Shown here in pieces: positions 9,698 through 23,200 of a stretch of DNA of 64,000 nt (its first letter is position 1; every line of letters starts with the position of its first letter). The stretch lies in the NCBI GenBank assembly GCA_022828595.1, contig JAKGHH010000008.1, forward strand, positions 23,056,378 through 23,120,377, written 5' to 3'. Under the pieces are notes generated by a model, which saw only the letters and a list, made by a program, of their open reading frames with translations, was not told the DNA's origin and did not search any database. Source of the DNA: Nelumbo lutea. Its lineage: Eukaryota > Streptophyta > Magnoliopsida > Proteales > Nelumbonaceae. The translations under genes and the position numbers were made by a program.

Positions 9698-11020
9698 ATT
9701 AAAATGACCTAACTGAAAGAATCAATGAAAAATCAGAATCTTGCACTCTACATGCACGTCTCATTCAATTAGAAGCCCCCATTATCATCTAATCATCCAA
9801 ATCTAATAACACTAAATCCCACATTGATGTTGATCTGAGTGGCTAAATACCCTCGATTCAGAATAACCTTGGTGTATCGATAAATCCTATGGCAGATGGC
9901 ATATCCTACACCAATGGATAAATATGTTTGTCTTATCTCCTATCTTCCATTATCAGTTATTGTTATTATTATAATTAAACAAACTATTGCCATGTCAGCA
10001 TATTAATTACTTGGAATGGTCAAAGTTAGGCAAGGTAGTTGATAAATTCTGGGAAAATAATCCTAGTCTATGGGACACTTGTCCCTTGATCCAAGAGATT
10101 GAATAGGTCCTGGTGGTTGATAAATTCTCGGCATAAAAGGGTTCTTCCTTTTGAACAGCAAAATTTTGTAGCACTGCACACCAGAGGCCTCAATATAAAT
10201 AGAGCCCCTCTAGTCTATTAAAAAACACATTTAGATTATATGAGGAATAGCTTCACTTTGGACTCCAACCTTCTTGGGTCATAAATGAGTTCTCTGGTTT
10301 CATATTAAGAGATTGTGCAAGTGTCTTGGCCCACTCTCTTTTGTTTTCTTATGCTCCAACAGGATTCATCAATTGAAGCCCGCACGTTGATGATGTAGAC
10401 AAAACTGCAATCTACAAGTTGAGCAAGTTCATAATTGAGGATATCAATAAGTGTGATTCTTCTAATGGAGTAAGCTCAGAATTTCTCTCTCTTATTCTTC
10501 CATATACTTAAAACTTTTTAAGCCTCCACACCAGTTCTAGTTGAATTGCTTTAGAGAAGCCACTAAAAGAAGTTTCATGGAAAAGTTATTTTTTTCCTAT
10601 ATAATATGCTTGAAGATAGTATTTTTTGGGTATTTGATGATACGCCCGAATCCTCAACCAGCACAGCACCACACTAATAACCCCCTGTCCAAAGTACCGA
10701 CCGAGCCACCCCTCAATTGGCAAAGACAGTTAATATGTGCTTTTCGAGGTTTCATCAAGGGAAAAAGGTATGTGTATTAGATACAGACGGACAATCATTA
10801 CAATTTAAATGTATTGAATCAGCCTAAAAGTGTTTTGCTTATTGGTGGCCTTGAAAATGTCTTGAAATCAACACTTAATAAATTCTTAAACTGAGTACAA
10901 TGTCAGCTCGAAACATCTTATGCACAATTTTTGTACATCAAGCACATTGATATTTTGAACCGTGAACAATGCATACATAAGATACTACAATATATTGTGC
11001 TATTCTCAACCTTGGTTACC
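9698..11020. other. intergenic sequence without supported gene
   Basis: AT-rich, no ORF with a recognisable domain. A TATA-like box (TATAAATAGAGCCC near 10195) could be from an old LTR or a promoter, but I see neither LTR borders nor a coding region tied to it. Confidence 0.4.
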
Positions 11021-11621
11021 ACTTTTATCGTGGTTTTCAAAACCGGACCGGACAGTTGGATCAAAAAAACCGGAAACCAGTCAGCCCCCAGGTCTGATTT
11101 ATTAAAAACCAGAAATTTCTAAAAACCATCGAAAAAGCCAGAAAATTGTTGACCCGGGCGGTCGGACCACTGAATCGTTTGACCCGGGCAGTGGTTCGCG
11201 GGTTACTCTTTTTATTTTCAATGTTTTAAATAAAAAAACAAAAAATAAAATACCTTCTCCCAACCCAGTTCAAATGTTTAGTCCTTTTAGCTTTAGGGTT
11301 TCCCGAGCTCCCTCCTCTCAACCCTCCTCACACCCAACTGACCACCTATGATGGCCAGTACCTCCGGCGTCCAACGGCAAGCTTGTAGGCAGCAGGCAGC
11401 ACTTGCAAGCAGTAGTAAGAGTTGCAGGCCTTGCGGCGGCTAGCACTTGTAGCGGCAGACGGCGAGCTTGCCTGCGATCAAGTTTGCAGCAACGACCGGC
11501 AAGTTTGCAGCGACAGGTGAGGGTTTTTAGCAGCAGTAACAGTTGGAGCCACTTGCAACGGCAATCACCTGCAACAATCAGCAAGGATCTTGGGTTCTCT
11601 AAGCAACATTCTAGAGATGTA

Positions 11622-11800
11622 TATGGAAAAGTTCGACAACACCATGCTCACCAATGTGCGAGGGGTGGCATCAATGATTAAGCACACAGGTTGGGCTATG
11701 GTGGAGAGAAAGATATGCGGCTCGATCCCACCCATATAGCAGAGGCTGCTCTATTTCTTGCTTCAGACGAAGTAGATGGAAGATTCACAGTGGTTAGTCA
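11622..11800 (+). pseudogene. captured short-chain dehydrogenase/reductase fragments
   Basis: Translation gives NVRGVASMIKHTGWAMV followed by a basic stretch and CGSI, matching the SDR segment around N-x-R-G ... K-H-A-A-R-V-M-x-P ... G-S-I. A second frame then gives IAEAALFLASDE, the familiar SDR C-terminal helix (V-A-E-A-A-L-F-L-A-S-D-E). The catalytic Ser/Tyr-Lys region between them is absent. The two pieces look like separate exon fragments of a plant SDR (secoisolariciresinol-dehydrogenase-like) carried inside the hAT-like element. Not functional. Confidence 0.5.
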
Positions 11801-11819
11801 TAGCTACTCCACCATCCAA

Positions 11820-11851
<32 letters not shown>
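11820..11851. repeat. GA microsatellite
   Basis: About 15 GA units inside the hAT-like element, followed by a very T-rich stretch to ~12080. Confidence 0.9.
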
Positions 11852-11856
<5 letters not shown>

Positions 11857-12255
11857 TTGTTGAAATTTTATGGTTTTATTTTTCTGTTTTTTTGTGTTTT
11901 TTCTGTATTTTTTAATTTGTTTAAATTTTATTTTTTATATTTTTTATGTATTGTGTACTGTATTATTTTTTGTTTAGATAGTTTTATTTTTTGTAGTTTA
12001 TTGTACTTTTATTCTGTTTTTTATTTAATTTTATAATATTTTTTATTATTATAAATATATTTTTTATTTTTTATTTATTTATTATGTCACAGGCCGAACC
12101 ATTCAACCTTGACAGTTAAACCGCTTAACAGGAAACCGGTCCCCTGACCGGTTCTGTTTCCGGTTCGTTTTTAAAAACCTTGACTTTTATTATGCATGTG
12201 GATTGATTACAGGTTTTCCAGTATCATAGCTGAAGCCTTTCACCAAACATTGCTT

Positions 12256-12390
12256 CGTTTTTTGGGGGATACTCAGTGCGTTCTTAGAATCACAAGGGGC
12301 CCCCAAACCATGATGCAGCGAAATTAGATCCCAAATTCCCGAACCTCTGCTATAAACAGCTAGAGATCCCACCAACTGAGCCACCATCGT
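12256..12390 (-). mobile_element. tRNA-derived SINE, 135 bp, with perfect 18-bp TSD
   Basis: Flanked by two identical copies of TTTCACCAAACATTGCTT (12238-12255 and 12391-12408). On the minus strand it opens with an A-box-like TGGCTCAGTTGG (12372-12383) and a B-box-like GGTTCGGGAATT (12334-12345), and ends in a short A-rich tail (CCCCCAAAAAACG). The promoter boxes, the A-rich 3' end and the long TSD define a retroposed SINE. Confidence 0.82.
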
Positions 12391-12518
12391 TTTCACCAAA
12401 CATTGCTTGTAGGCTATCTGGATGCATGGAGCCGTCACCCCTAGACAGAGTCTAGGGGTCTAAAATGAACAATGCCCAAAATAGTTTGTAGTATACGCGA
12501 GTGAGTAGGTTAATCATT

Positions 12519-12790
12519 AGGGCTGTGTTTGGTTGCAGTGCGAATTTATTTGCACTAGTATAAATGCATGGGAGTGCAAATTAAAAAATGCAAACTCGTT
12601 CATTTTTGTTTTGGGTTTTCCTTTATTCTAATTCGTGTCTTAATTTACTTTATTTGTACTTTAATCAAAAAATAAACTAAAATTTGAAACAAAAAATAGG
12701 TAAGAATTTACATTCAAATTATTTGCACTGCTATAATTTTGCATCAGTGCAAATTTTTTGCATTGCACTGGATTTGCCAAAACAGTTCCT
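12519..12790. mobile_element. MITE-like sequence
   Basis: It opens GGGCTGTGTTTGGTTGCAGTG and closes with a sequence whose reverse complement contains ACTGTTTTGGCAAAT and CCAGTGCAA. This resembles common plant MITEs beginning with GTGTTTGG. The termini are imperfect and no TSD is visible. Confidence 0.35.
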
Positions 12791-13124
12791 CGAAGCTGGA
12801 AATAAACCCTTGTAGATATATTTTCCAAAGCAGTAATCTCCAAACATTCCTCTTTTCCGTTTTTCTTTTTTTTTCTTTTTTTTTTTTTGTCTTGTTTCTT
12901 TTAAAGCTCAATGCCTAAACCAAAGGGCTACACAGATGGAGGCAGACAAAGAGATGACTCGTGCTTTTGGCAAGAGAAACCGTAAAAAAAAGAATGAATT
13001 TAAACGTCTACAATTATAAACATTCCAGAGAGAAGTTAAGGGGAAAAAACGAAGAAGAAAGAATATGAAATATAAGGACAAAAGAAAAACAAGTGCTGAG
13101 CTCCTTGGAAATGAAACATTGCTG
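12791..13124 (-). other. 3' flank / probable 3' UTR of the cotransporter gene
   Basis: Directly downstream of the CCC1 stop. It holds a T-rich tract (12858-12903 on the plus strand). I see no canonical AATAAA on the minus strand within 220 bp of the stop; one lies near 12648, at the far side of the MITE-like sequence. The polyadenylation site is not resolved. Confidence 0.4.
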
Positions 13125-14215
13125 CTATGTGAAGAGGGTCACAACATCTCTCCGATATCCCCTAACCATTAAGAGTCTTGGCACGTTCTCCACTAATAAA
13201 TCCATGTATTCCATGTAGAAGTATGCCGGGTGACTGAGTGGTGGGGGTGGAAGGCTCACAAGCACCACTGCCGCCATCCTTGAATATCTTAGTATTGTGG
13301 AGTTTAACTTCAGAGTCGTGTAAAGGAACTTCTCCACCTGCTGCTCATTCACAACCACAGGCTTTCCATCAGCCATTAGCGGGGTCCCTTCTCTTCGGGC
13401 TGTCTCCTTGATCTCCTCTAGGTAGGTAGATATTCGTCGCTGAGCTGCAGTAAAAGCCTCCATTGATTCATCCTGTTGTGCACCACCTTCAACATGGACC
13501 TCCCATGATTTCATAGTTATGACAATTACTTCGGCTTGCATCCGGAGATCATAGAGGAATTTCTTTACATCTGCCTTGAGCTCCTCTGCATCTGCATCCT
13601 CCTCAGCAATGCAGAAGACCTGGATTTTACAGCTCTCAAAGCTATCCTTGGTAAGAAGGAGCTGAGAGAGGAGAAGCATGAGACCACCATCTCTAACAAT
13701 CCAGTATAAGTCGATGGTGCCATACTGTCTCTGGTACTCATTAGGCCACTCATCAAGACCTTTCACAATAACAACGGCCTTATTGGCAACAATGCAGTCA
13801 TTGATGATGCTAACAAAAGTAGCTGGAATCTCAGTCAGGTTCTCCCGACGCCAAATCTCTGGGTACCGCATCACCACTATATTAGGCTTGAGGTTGCCAA
13901 GGCCCATGGTTTGGACAATCCCACGGAAGCCATCGGACATGTTGCGGGCCACCACAATCTCAGCAACACCTTCACAGCGCTTGTAATCTATGTAGGTACT
14001 GAGTTGCTTGCAGGCAGTTTTTGCATCCTCAGCACATTCATGATAGTCTCCATCAAGGATAGAGACAAAGATAGACATTCCCCTGCCCTTCTTCTTCATG
14101 CAATTGGCAAAGTCAGCAAGTTTTGGATGACAGGGAACATTCTCTGGTAGCTTTCCCCATGGCCGACAGAAAATAAGAGGGATTGGGTACCAGTTCTTAG
14201 GATGAACTTGGCTTG
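13125..14215 (-). CDS. CCC1: CCC1 exon W11 (cytosolic C-terminal domain, stop)
   Basis: A 1,091-bp terminal exon with 362 residues and TAG at 13125-13127. It carries the SLC12 C-terminal domain: [20 protein letters not shown]-type motif, [52 protein letters not shown], and the conserved end [15 protein letters not shown] and [20 protein letters not shown]. Full length with no break. Confidence 0.97.
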
Positions 14216-17200
14216 CTGCAAGGGATGGTCAAATAGATTAGTCGTTAAAAACTAGCGAGGAAATCAACAGTAGCAGAAACAACAACAAATTGCATTAAAA
14301 CCCGTATGATTTGGTATTCACGTTTATTTAACCAACTCATGTGATAAATGGACCAACAGTTGTATTTTATAGTCTAAAACATATATTTTACATGGTCCTC
14401 TGCAGTATATCATAGCCACTCCAAGTCATCAACGAAGTCAAATATAAATTAGTGACAAGGTGAATGACACTGGAAAGGAATATCTGATTGTCTGAAATCT
14501 TTAGTTGGGGATTAGGGGGATGGTTGGTGAGGATATATGACATGGACGATAATCAATACACATGTCCATTGCATGCCAAATGATATGGTGGAGTTAAATC
14601 TGTTAACCCATGTCTAACTTGCAGTAATACAGTCTGAAAATATGAGAAAATTATCAGCCACTTCTTTGTTTTAAGTATTGAATATAAATTACTTAATTAC
14701 AGTCCAAAGTGTCCTTGCAAGTTGCAACTTGGACAAGCCTGAAGCTAGTTGCAAGAATTTGTCCACAATTTCTGTTTACTGCTTGAAATGAAATCATAGA
14801 TCATAAGTCTCCTTAAGTATCAACAACCTTTCAGATCATTATTTTTCCTGAGGAAAAACATCAACCAGTCTAGAACAGCAGAATAGGAAAAGATGTCTTC
14901 TGGTAATATTTATTTTTTCGGTATTTCTGGTCATATTTGATATTGATAATAATGCTTAACAAGATTAAATATTCTTAGCCAAAAAGCAATTGCACACATG
15001 CTTTGCACATGGAAATTTTAGATGATGATAATGATAGTAATAATGTGTCCAAATTTTTCTACAATTTTTTTATATTCTATATGTATAAAAATATTTCTTA
15101 TTTATTGCACTTATTTTTGTTTAATATGATGAATATATAATATTAGAGATGTACTCAAATGTTTCCAATGAAATTTTTGTGCCTTTTGGGTTTTAATCTT
15201 TTTAACTTTATTATTTAATTATGACATCAATGGTTGATACATTTGACCTGAAAGATTGAACTGTTGATTCGCCACCAAACAGGAAAAGTTGATTTTTAAT
15301 TTTGTATGTTATTCCTATCATCAATAGAAACCATCTTTCTTATCATACTTATTTTTCTTTAATATGATGAATACAAAATATTGGAGATGTGGCCAAAATT
15401 TTCTACGGTTAATTTATTTTTTGTAGCTTTTTGTATTTATTTCTGTCTTAAAACTTTTATTATTTAACTATGACATCATGGGTTGACCCAGATGGTTCAA
15501 TTGCTTACCACCACCTAGACAGGACAGTTTTGTTTTGGGGTCAGTTGTAGAAAACATGGGTTTTAGATTGTTAAAAATATTGGATATAGCTGATCAGTAG
15601 AATTCATTGGTGAGAAAAAAATACCTTAAATATAGGATTTAATGAGACTATGAGAGAGAATGGGAGTTAACACCCTAAATATAAGATATAAGACTTGATA
15701 AAAAGGATTTGAATGAGGTGAAATGTAGTAGTTCAAATTACACTTTATGCCCTAATAATTAGAGAGGGAACAAATTCATAAATAGGGGTATTTTAGTAAA
15801 GAAGAAAAGTTCCACAAGCTGATTTGTACTTTTAATAGTAGTATAGATATAAATCATAGTTTTCAAGGCACTGAGGCAAGGCTAGGTGATACCAATCTCC
15901 TAGGTGGGCACCTAGGTGAAGGGATTTTTTTGAATAAAAACCATGAAAACTAGGATAATTCCCTAGGTTCCGTAGCAAGCAGCAACCATCTTTCACTATT
16001 AATTGTCTATGATCTTCACAACAGAACGGAAAAACTTTATTTAAAACATAGAAAACCAATATATTAATAAAAAGAATGGAAGAAGAAGAAGAAAAGAAAC
16101 AAGAGGATTGAAGAAGAAGAAGAAGAAGAAGAAAAAGATCAATGTGTTGACTGGACAAAATTTTGAGTTCCATGCTTATTACTTCAGGTTTTGTTGTCTT
16201 CAAGGGTTCAAGACAATATACATCTTCATTGAACCCTAACAAATAAGAAAATGAATAACAAGAAACTAGTATTTAATTCAAACTGGATAATTTAGTTTAA
16301 TAATGTCTGTTTTATTATTATAATCTCAAAATTTTAATTATATAAAATAATCAACAGCACCATGTAAAAATAACTTGGCAGTTAAGCAGGCAACCCTCCA
16401 TGAGTGCTTTATTGCATAGACGTCAGTTTACATGTTAATCCACCTTGACATTATCTGATCGCCATAGTTAGGTAGTAGGTACTATACCCTAGAGGTAGTC
16501 TCTATTTTGTATGATAGTGGATTGTTCTTGTATCATTTGGAGTAGCAATAGTAGGCATTCCTTCGCTGAGTTAGTTTTTTATTTGACTGATAATAGCATG
16601 TTAGTGTTTTATTGGATGGTCGCAAGAAATTGTTGTGGTCATATGAACTCATGAAAACCAAATCACCCAAGCATGCACTCATTCGGTGGTTTCATTTATC
16701 CTTTGACTTTAGGTAGAAAATTTTGTACATGTAAAATTAAAATAAAATAGAAATTTTCAAAAGCATAAGATTCATATTATTTATTTAGATAGAAGTGAGA
16801 AGTACAAGAGAAGAGATGAAAAACAGAGAAGAAAAGAATGAAGAGAAACTGATTTGAGAGGGAAAAAGAATCAAGCGTATAGCCCCTTTCCTCTATACAA
16901 CTGAAATGACCACTATACCCCTTGTCTTGCATTCCCCTATAACAGCAAATAACAGTCTTAAAATAAACAAGGAAAACAGAAAATATATCAGCCCCCAAGA
17001 CATGTAAGAGACATATATCAAATATACTCCTGCTCACACTCAAATTCCGCATAAACCAGAAAATATAGTGCATTTCTCAACACAGATTACAGACGAATGA
17101 GGCCCAGCACTCAGCTACACTATTATTATCCAATTGTTCAATACCTAATAGATGTGAACTAGTCCACATCACTGTCAAGTGCCTCAAATTATGATTACAA

Positions 17201-20200
17201 CAGAGTTCAAATTGGGTGGCTAACATGGTACAACAGTCTCAGCCAGTGTGCCAACCCAAACAAATCACAGGCATAGAGCATCCACATCCAAGTATCTAAA
17301 GTTGTCTGATTTAAAGATAAACCTATTTTCTGAAAATTTTCAAATAATTGTCATTCTATTTAAAGAGAATTATTCAGGGTAGCAATTATCATTTTTAGCA
17401 TTTCAAGGATGTATACACATACCTCCTAATGATCGAAGACTGCGGAGGGCCAGTTGGAAATATGCACTTTTGAAGCCATCACCCCAGTCCCCAGCTTTCC
17501 CCTTTATGCACACATAATAGTATATTAGACTCACAAGGGCTAGAGACACTACAGTGAATGTCCAAGAGATCAAGAACATGATAACTGCACCAATAACAAA
17601 AACAGCAAGTAAGAAGATATGGTACTTATTGAACATTTATGTATACAATAAGTTGGCATAACAGTAATAAGAATGAATAATTCAAAGACATAGGTTTACC
17701 TGCACTGTGCACTGATGTTCTTAAAGTAGATAAACATACGCAAAAAGTGCACTAAATGTGTATCACAGTCAACAAGAACTTCAGTTACATACTGGGGTGC
17801 AGAGTGACAGAAGTAAAGAGGAACACGTATCATGGATATCATTCACCATTCTATTTTTTTAAACCAGGATATCTAAATATGGTACCTAATCACACAATCC
17901 CAAACTATCATCTAAATTCATTTTCTCCCAATCAACCCCAATATCTTTATCTACCATTCAAAAGAATTTAAGAACTTGGATCATTGAGGACAAAGCAATC
18001 AGGTCAAGAATGAACTTAGTTGACCTACTCAAGTATGGTAAAAAGGGGCTGAACTTCTAAACATGACCAACTCAAAGAAACATGCTGATATTTCAAACCT
18101 TTGGTCTGGTTAGATCAAGAAACTGTGCTAGACCTGAGCTGCATTATATAATATCTAATACACTATTTCACATGCAAATAAATAAGATGTGAAAATTCAA
18201 GCCTCACAACTCTCATCTTAAGTGACTGCAAATGGATCAGATTAAATCCAGATAGGGGTACATCCAAGGTTCAAAAAATCGATATGATCCGCCCCGTATC
18301 GGGCATATCGTATTGTATCTTTTGGGTCACCCCACCCTTTTTTAATAAAAACCATTTTTAGCTCCCCAAAAACCAAAATTTGAAAAAAAAAAAAAGAAAA
18401 AAAAAAGTATTTCCATGTGTTTCTAAGTACCGATACGCCTCTGCTGATACATGGAGGCATATCGATACTTTGAACCATGGGTACATCCAAATCCAATCCA
18501 ATAGGAACCCAAGATATCCCAATTCAATTCAATAGCCAACGGATATGTTAAACATTGATTCAAGTTCAACTCAAATATCCAGATATCCTATTCAATTCAA
18601 AATTCAATAAACCTATACAAATCTAGCATAAATCTACAAAATCAAATATAAAGCAAGAAATTATATATTGTAAATAGACAAAAATAAGTTTACCTATATC
18701 TTACTTAAATTTAGTTTGATGAAACAATACCAAAATTTAGTTTAATTAATAAATGGATCATCTTTTCAAGTCCAACCTGATCTGGTTATGGTTAAACAAA
18801 TATCCCCATCCAACCTAAACAAACCATATTTGAATCCAAATCAGATTTCCAATCAATTTGCAGCCCTAAATCTTAAATTGCTTTTAGTTTATGCCCTATG
18901 ATGATCCAAAAATTTGGATAATCAATTCACAAGACCAGAGTTGGACTGACTCCCCAGCAGACAGAAATATGCACCAACCTCAAGCATCAATAAGACAAAT
19001 ACAGTGATGACAAAACTCTAAGATCAAGTAAAACAATGACAAAAATAAGGCTGCATACCAATACAAAGTGATGCTCCAAGAAGAGATAAACACCAATGGT
19101 GAAACTTCCACCGAGGACGCCAGCTGGGAGCATCTAGAAGATCCAGAAGGAAGCAAGATAAGTTGACACCCGCATAGCAGAGAAGGAAAAACATGGTTAC
19201 GGTCGGAGTGATAAGATCCAGATTCCCAATAACAACACACCCACTACAAATGAATGCTGTAAATAGGGTAGCAAGGTGGGGTTCACTCCCATCTGCAACC
19301 TTGAAGTAATTAAGAACAGGAAGGATGTCATCATTGGCTATTGCTGCAAGCAAGCGTGGAGCCCCCGTCAGACTTTGAAGAGCAGCACCTAGAGTGGATA
19401 GGATAATCCCGACATAAATTATTGCTGGAAAAGGCCAAGCCACCGTAGCCGTAAGTAGCCTGCATAGGATGTTCAAATTTGCACAAGAAACTCAAATTAC
19501 TGCATTTATGGCACAAAGGGTTTACATTCTTCATGATCTAGGTCATAGGCTGTCAACAAATATGGACCTTTGAGACCCGATGTTTCAAAAACATGGATCA
19601 TAGACTTACATTGCCACTGCAAAAAAACATTTTCCAAATCTAAAAGGGACACTAGGATAGATAAGCTTCAGCACAAAAGCATTCAACATCAGAGTTCCAA
19701 ATATCATGACTCAGGATCAATTTGAATGACTTAAAATATTTGGTAAAAAAACTCATTAATCGATTAAAGACATTGTAAATATTTAGAAAAGTGTAATTCA
19801 GGGGAAACAATAGTGACATGACAAGGCATGCTCCCATGAAAAACTAGAAAGAATACTTGAATGAGTACTTGTTGCTAGCCCCAAAATGATCCAATTTGAT
19901 GAACTCACAAACTGCTTGTCATGTGCCAAACAAATAAATACTATCAATACTTCAACAGGACCATGCTGACAAGAGACAGATGACGGTACCATACAAACAA
20001 AGGGGAAGTAGATACCAAAGCAGAATAATGTAGTCCACTAACAGAAAAAAAAAAAAAATATATATATATATATATAGGACACAAAAACAAAACAAGAAAA
20101 ATGGTAGGAAAGGTCAATTGGAGTTAAAACTTAAGAGAAATAAGTCCACTCATATATGAAAGTAGTAGTAACCTAAATGGAAATACCTGTCCGTCAAAAG

Positions 20201-23200
20201 CTCCTCTCTTGTTGCTATAGCTCCAAATAATAACACAGAAATTAGATATAGAGCAGAAGTTGTGAGAGTTGCAGCCAGTGTTCCAATGGGAATTGAACGC
20301 TGAGTGTCTTTTAGTGATGCAGAGCGATTTGAACCTGCCATAATTCCCGTTACGGCAGGGAAAAAAAGGCCAACCAGCGCACTGAGACCAAGAGGAACCA
20401 CCTCACTTTTAGTAGGGGTAATCAAAAAGATAAACCCATCCAAAACTCATCTATGAAATAGCAACTGTATGTGTCTTACAATTTAACAGGATCACTAACA
20501 TAGAAAAGGTTATCCAGGTGACCATTAAACACCAATTGAAATGATGATTAAGAAATCAATAAAGAGGAAAACAAAGGAAATCAGATAGTGATTGTAAGTG
20601 AAGAAAAGAATTTGAGAGTTTCCATAGGCTTCTTCCTTTCAACATTCCAAATTTCCAATAGTGATTTAGTATGCATGAAAAATGAGAAGAGTTAAAACTC
20701 AGGTACTAATTAAGTTGATCATGCCACTGCTATAAGCAGTATACAAACCCTTATAAAGTCATAATGTCACAACTTTTTAAATCCCAAAATGTCACAACTG
20801 AAGGAGATAAACCATGTAATATATTTCCATCTATAAGTTCAATTATGGTGCATTTGCTAATATTGGCTGCATGTTCAATCCAGATCTCAACCAATCATGT
20901 TAAAGTCGGCTTAATTTTCAACAGTTCACATTTCACAAAGTATATTTTCACATTTAATAAGGTGTACTTACCATCACACTCGATCAATCACGTCTTTTTC
21001 TGCACGATGCAGCAAATGCACCATAGATTTTGCCTCCATATATATGAAAAAGGATTCCTAATTGGGTCACTTAGAGAACTTACCCACAAAGCCCACCTAT
21101 TATTTCTACATTGAGGAATCTAGCAGCTGATCTATCTAGATTGTTCATTAGATAGCAGACCCACTGGATTATCAACGTGTTCAATCTTACAGTCCAATTA
21201 GCCATATACCCCACCTTATCTCAGTGCCCTTTACAAATAATATTAGCCATTCAAAGCAGTGTTTTAAGAGTGCAAAAAAAAGTGTAAGGGGTATTTTGCG
21301 CCAAAGGTGCAAGGTGAGCGCCTTTTTGAAGCAAGGCTCAAAATACAAAAAAAAAAGCCAAATTTTTCAAAAAAGTCAAACACCGGAGCTGCACTGTGCA
21401 GCAAGGGGTTTGGTTTGGGGTCCAGCTCAGGCATGTGCAAAAGACATGGCACACATCTGCTATGCCTGGGGGACCAGCAAGGCTGCACTTCATCTCAAGC
21501 CTTGCCTTTTTTTTGAATCAGTGGTTTAAAAGTCCAGCTCAGGCGCATCCCTAGGCACACCAGGAACGTGCCTTTTCAAAGTGCTGCGCCTGGGGCCTAG
21601 GCAAGGTGCATACTGATGGGATACTGCCCACCACAGAGGTCTCTTCAAGAGAGACCTAACCTCCTAAGCGATAGAAGAGGAAAATGAGACAAGCTAGATC
21701 TGCCTTATTTCCTTTATTCTCAGATATTTATAGTGTTTACAAGGATATCATGAGACATGTGCATGGCATTGTTCATGGCCGATGTGTCATCCCTGTGTAC
21801 AGGAAACAAATTGGAGGGTGCTTGGCTTCAGTAATCGGGCCAGGCTGATCATGGGCCTCAAACTGTAGGCTGGGTTGGCTCTCTGGCTGCATAATAGTCT
21901 AGTCCTAGACTGTCACTTGGGCAGGAGGCTCAACAGCTTGTGCCCCCTTCAAAACAACCTTGTCCTCAAGGTTGAAATCAGGGAATAGCCTCTTAAGAGT
22001 GTCACAATCTTCCCATGAGGCATCTTCCTACGGCAGGTGCTTGCAAACCATCAAGGCTTCCTTGTTAAATGTTTTTCCTGTCTTGACCCACATCAGATCT
22101 CGAACCTCCAATGGTTATGGTTGCAGACGTCCATCATCGTCAAACCTGGGCAAAGTGGGACTAGCAACCACTTTAGATCCCACACTTTTCTTCAGCAAAG
22201 AGACATGGAAAACAGGGTCAATGCAAAAGGGCGAAGGAGGGTCCAATCCATAGGCTACCTCCCCCACTCAGCCCACTATACAAAATGGCCCAAAAAATCT
22301 GAGTGCAAACTTGGGCCACCGTCAATGGGCTACTGACACGTGGCGGTAGGGCTGGAGCTTCAGATGCACAAATTCTCCTACCTGATAGGATACCGGTCTA
22401 TGCTTCTTTTCATACTGGGCCTTCATTTGTTGTTGGGATTGAACCAGGTGCTCTTTCAATGACTTCAGAATTTCATCCCTTTGCTGTAACACTTTGTAGA
22501 CCTCCACCACGGATGTGGAGCCAACTTCATAGGGTAGAATTAAGGGAGGTTCCGTGCCATAGTGTTTTAAATGGGCTCATCCCTAGTGACGAATGGTAGG
22601 TGGTGTTATACCACAATTAGGCCCACAGTAATCAACGTACCCATTGTTTGGGCCTCTCCCCTGTAAAGCACTTCAAGTAGGTTTCCAGACATCTATTTAC
22701 AACTTCAGATTGACCATCCGCTTGGGGGTGGTAACTAGTAGTGTGGTTCAGCTGGGTTCCTTGGGCCTTGAAATATTCAGTCCAGAAGTGCCTCACAAAA
22801 TCTGGATCCCTATCAGTCAAGATAGAACGGGGTGTCCCATGAAGACGTGTCACTTCTTGCACAAAGGTGCATGCCACCTGGGCTGCTGTATATGGGTGGG
22901 CCAACCCAACAAAATGACTGTATTTGGTCAGCCTGTCCACCACCACCATAATCACTGACTTTCCCATGGGCACCGACAGACCCATTATGAAATCTAGTTA
23001 TATCCTCCCATACCTGAGCTGGAATCGGGAGAGGTTGTAACAGTCCATCAGGTGACCGGTTATCATACTTGTTCCATTGGCAAGTGGGGCACTGGCCCAC
23101 ATACTGTTGTATGGCCTTCTTCATTCCTTTCCAAAATAAATGCTGACTCACCTTCCAGTAGGTTTGGAGTAATCCAGAATGGCCTCCTAGGGGCAACCAA

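Larger units (their letters stand above)
11029..12182. mobile_element. non-autonomous hAT-like transposon, 1154 bp, 8-bp TSD
   Basis: The left end CGTGGTTTTCAAAACCGG and right end (reverse complement CAAGGTTTTTAAAAACGAAC) form imperfect terminal inverted repeats rich in CCGG motifs. Both sides are flanked by the identical octamer ACTTTTAT (11021-11028 and 12183-12190). An 8-bp TSD with CA/TG-type ends fits hAT. No transposase is present. The interior holds dehydrogenase-like gene fragments and a GA microsatellite. Confidence 0.8.

Noticed and set aside
10180..10380. TATAAATAGAGCCC region as a host promoter or solo LTR
   Set aside because: No linked coding region, and no TG...CA borders with flanking duplication could be found.
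10541..10780. 79-codon plus-strand ORF
   Set aside because: No domain, no conserved motif, no promoter or splice context; typical of chance ORFs in AT-rich sequence.
11691..12036. ORFs across the GA microsatellite and T-rich tract
   Set aside because: Low-complexity translation (Arg-Glu repeats then Phe/Leu runs) inside a DNA transposon; only the SDR-like piece is meaningful.
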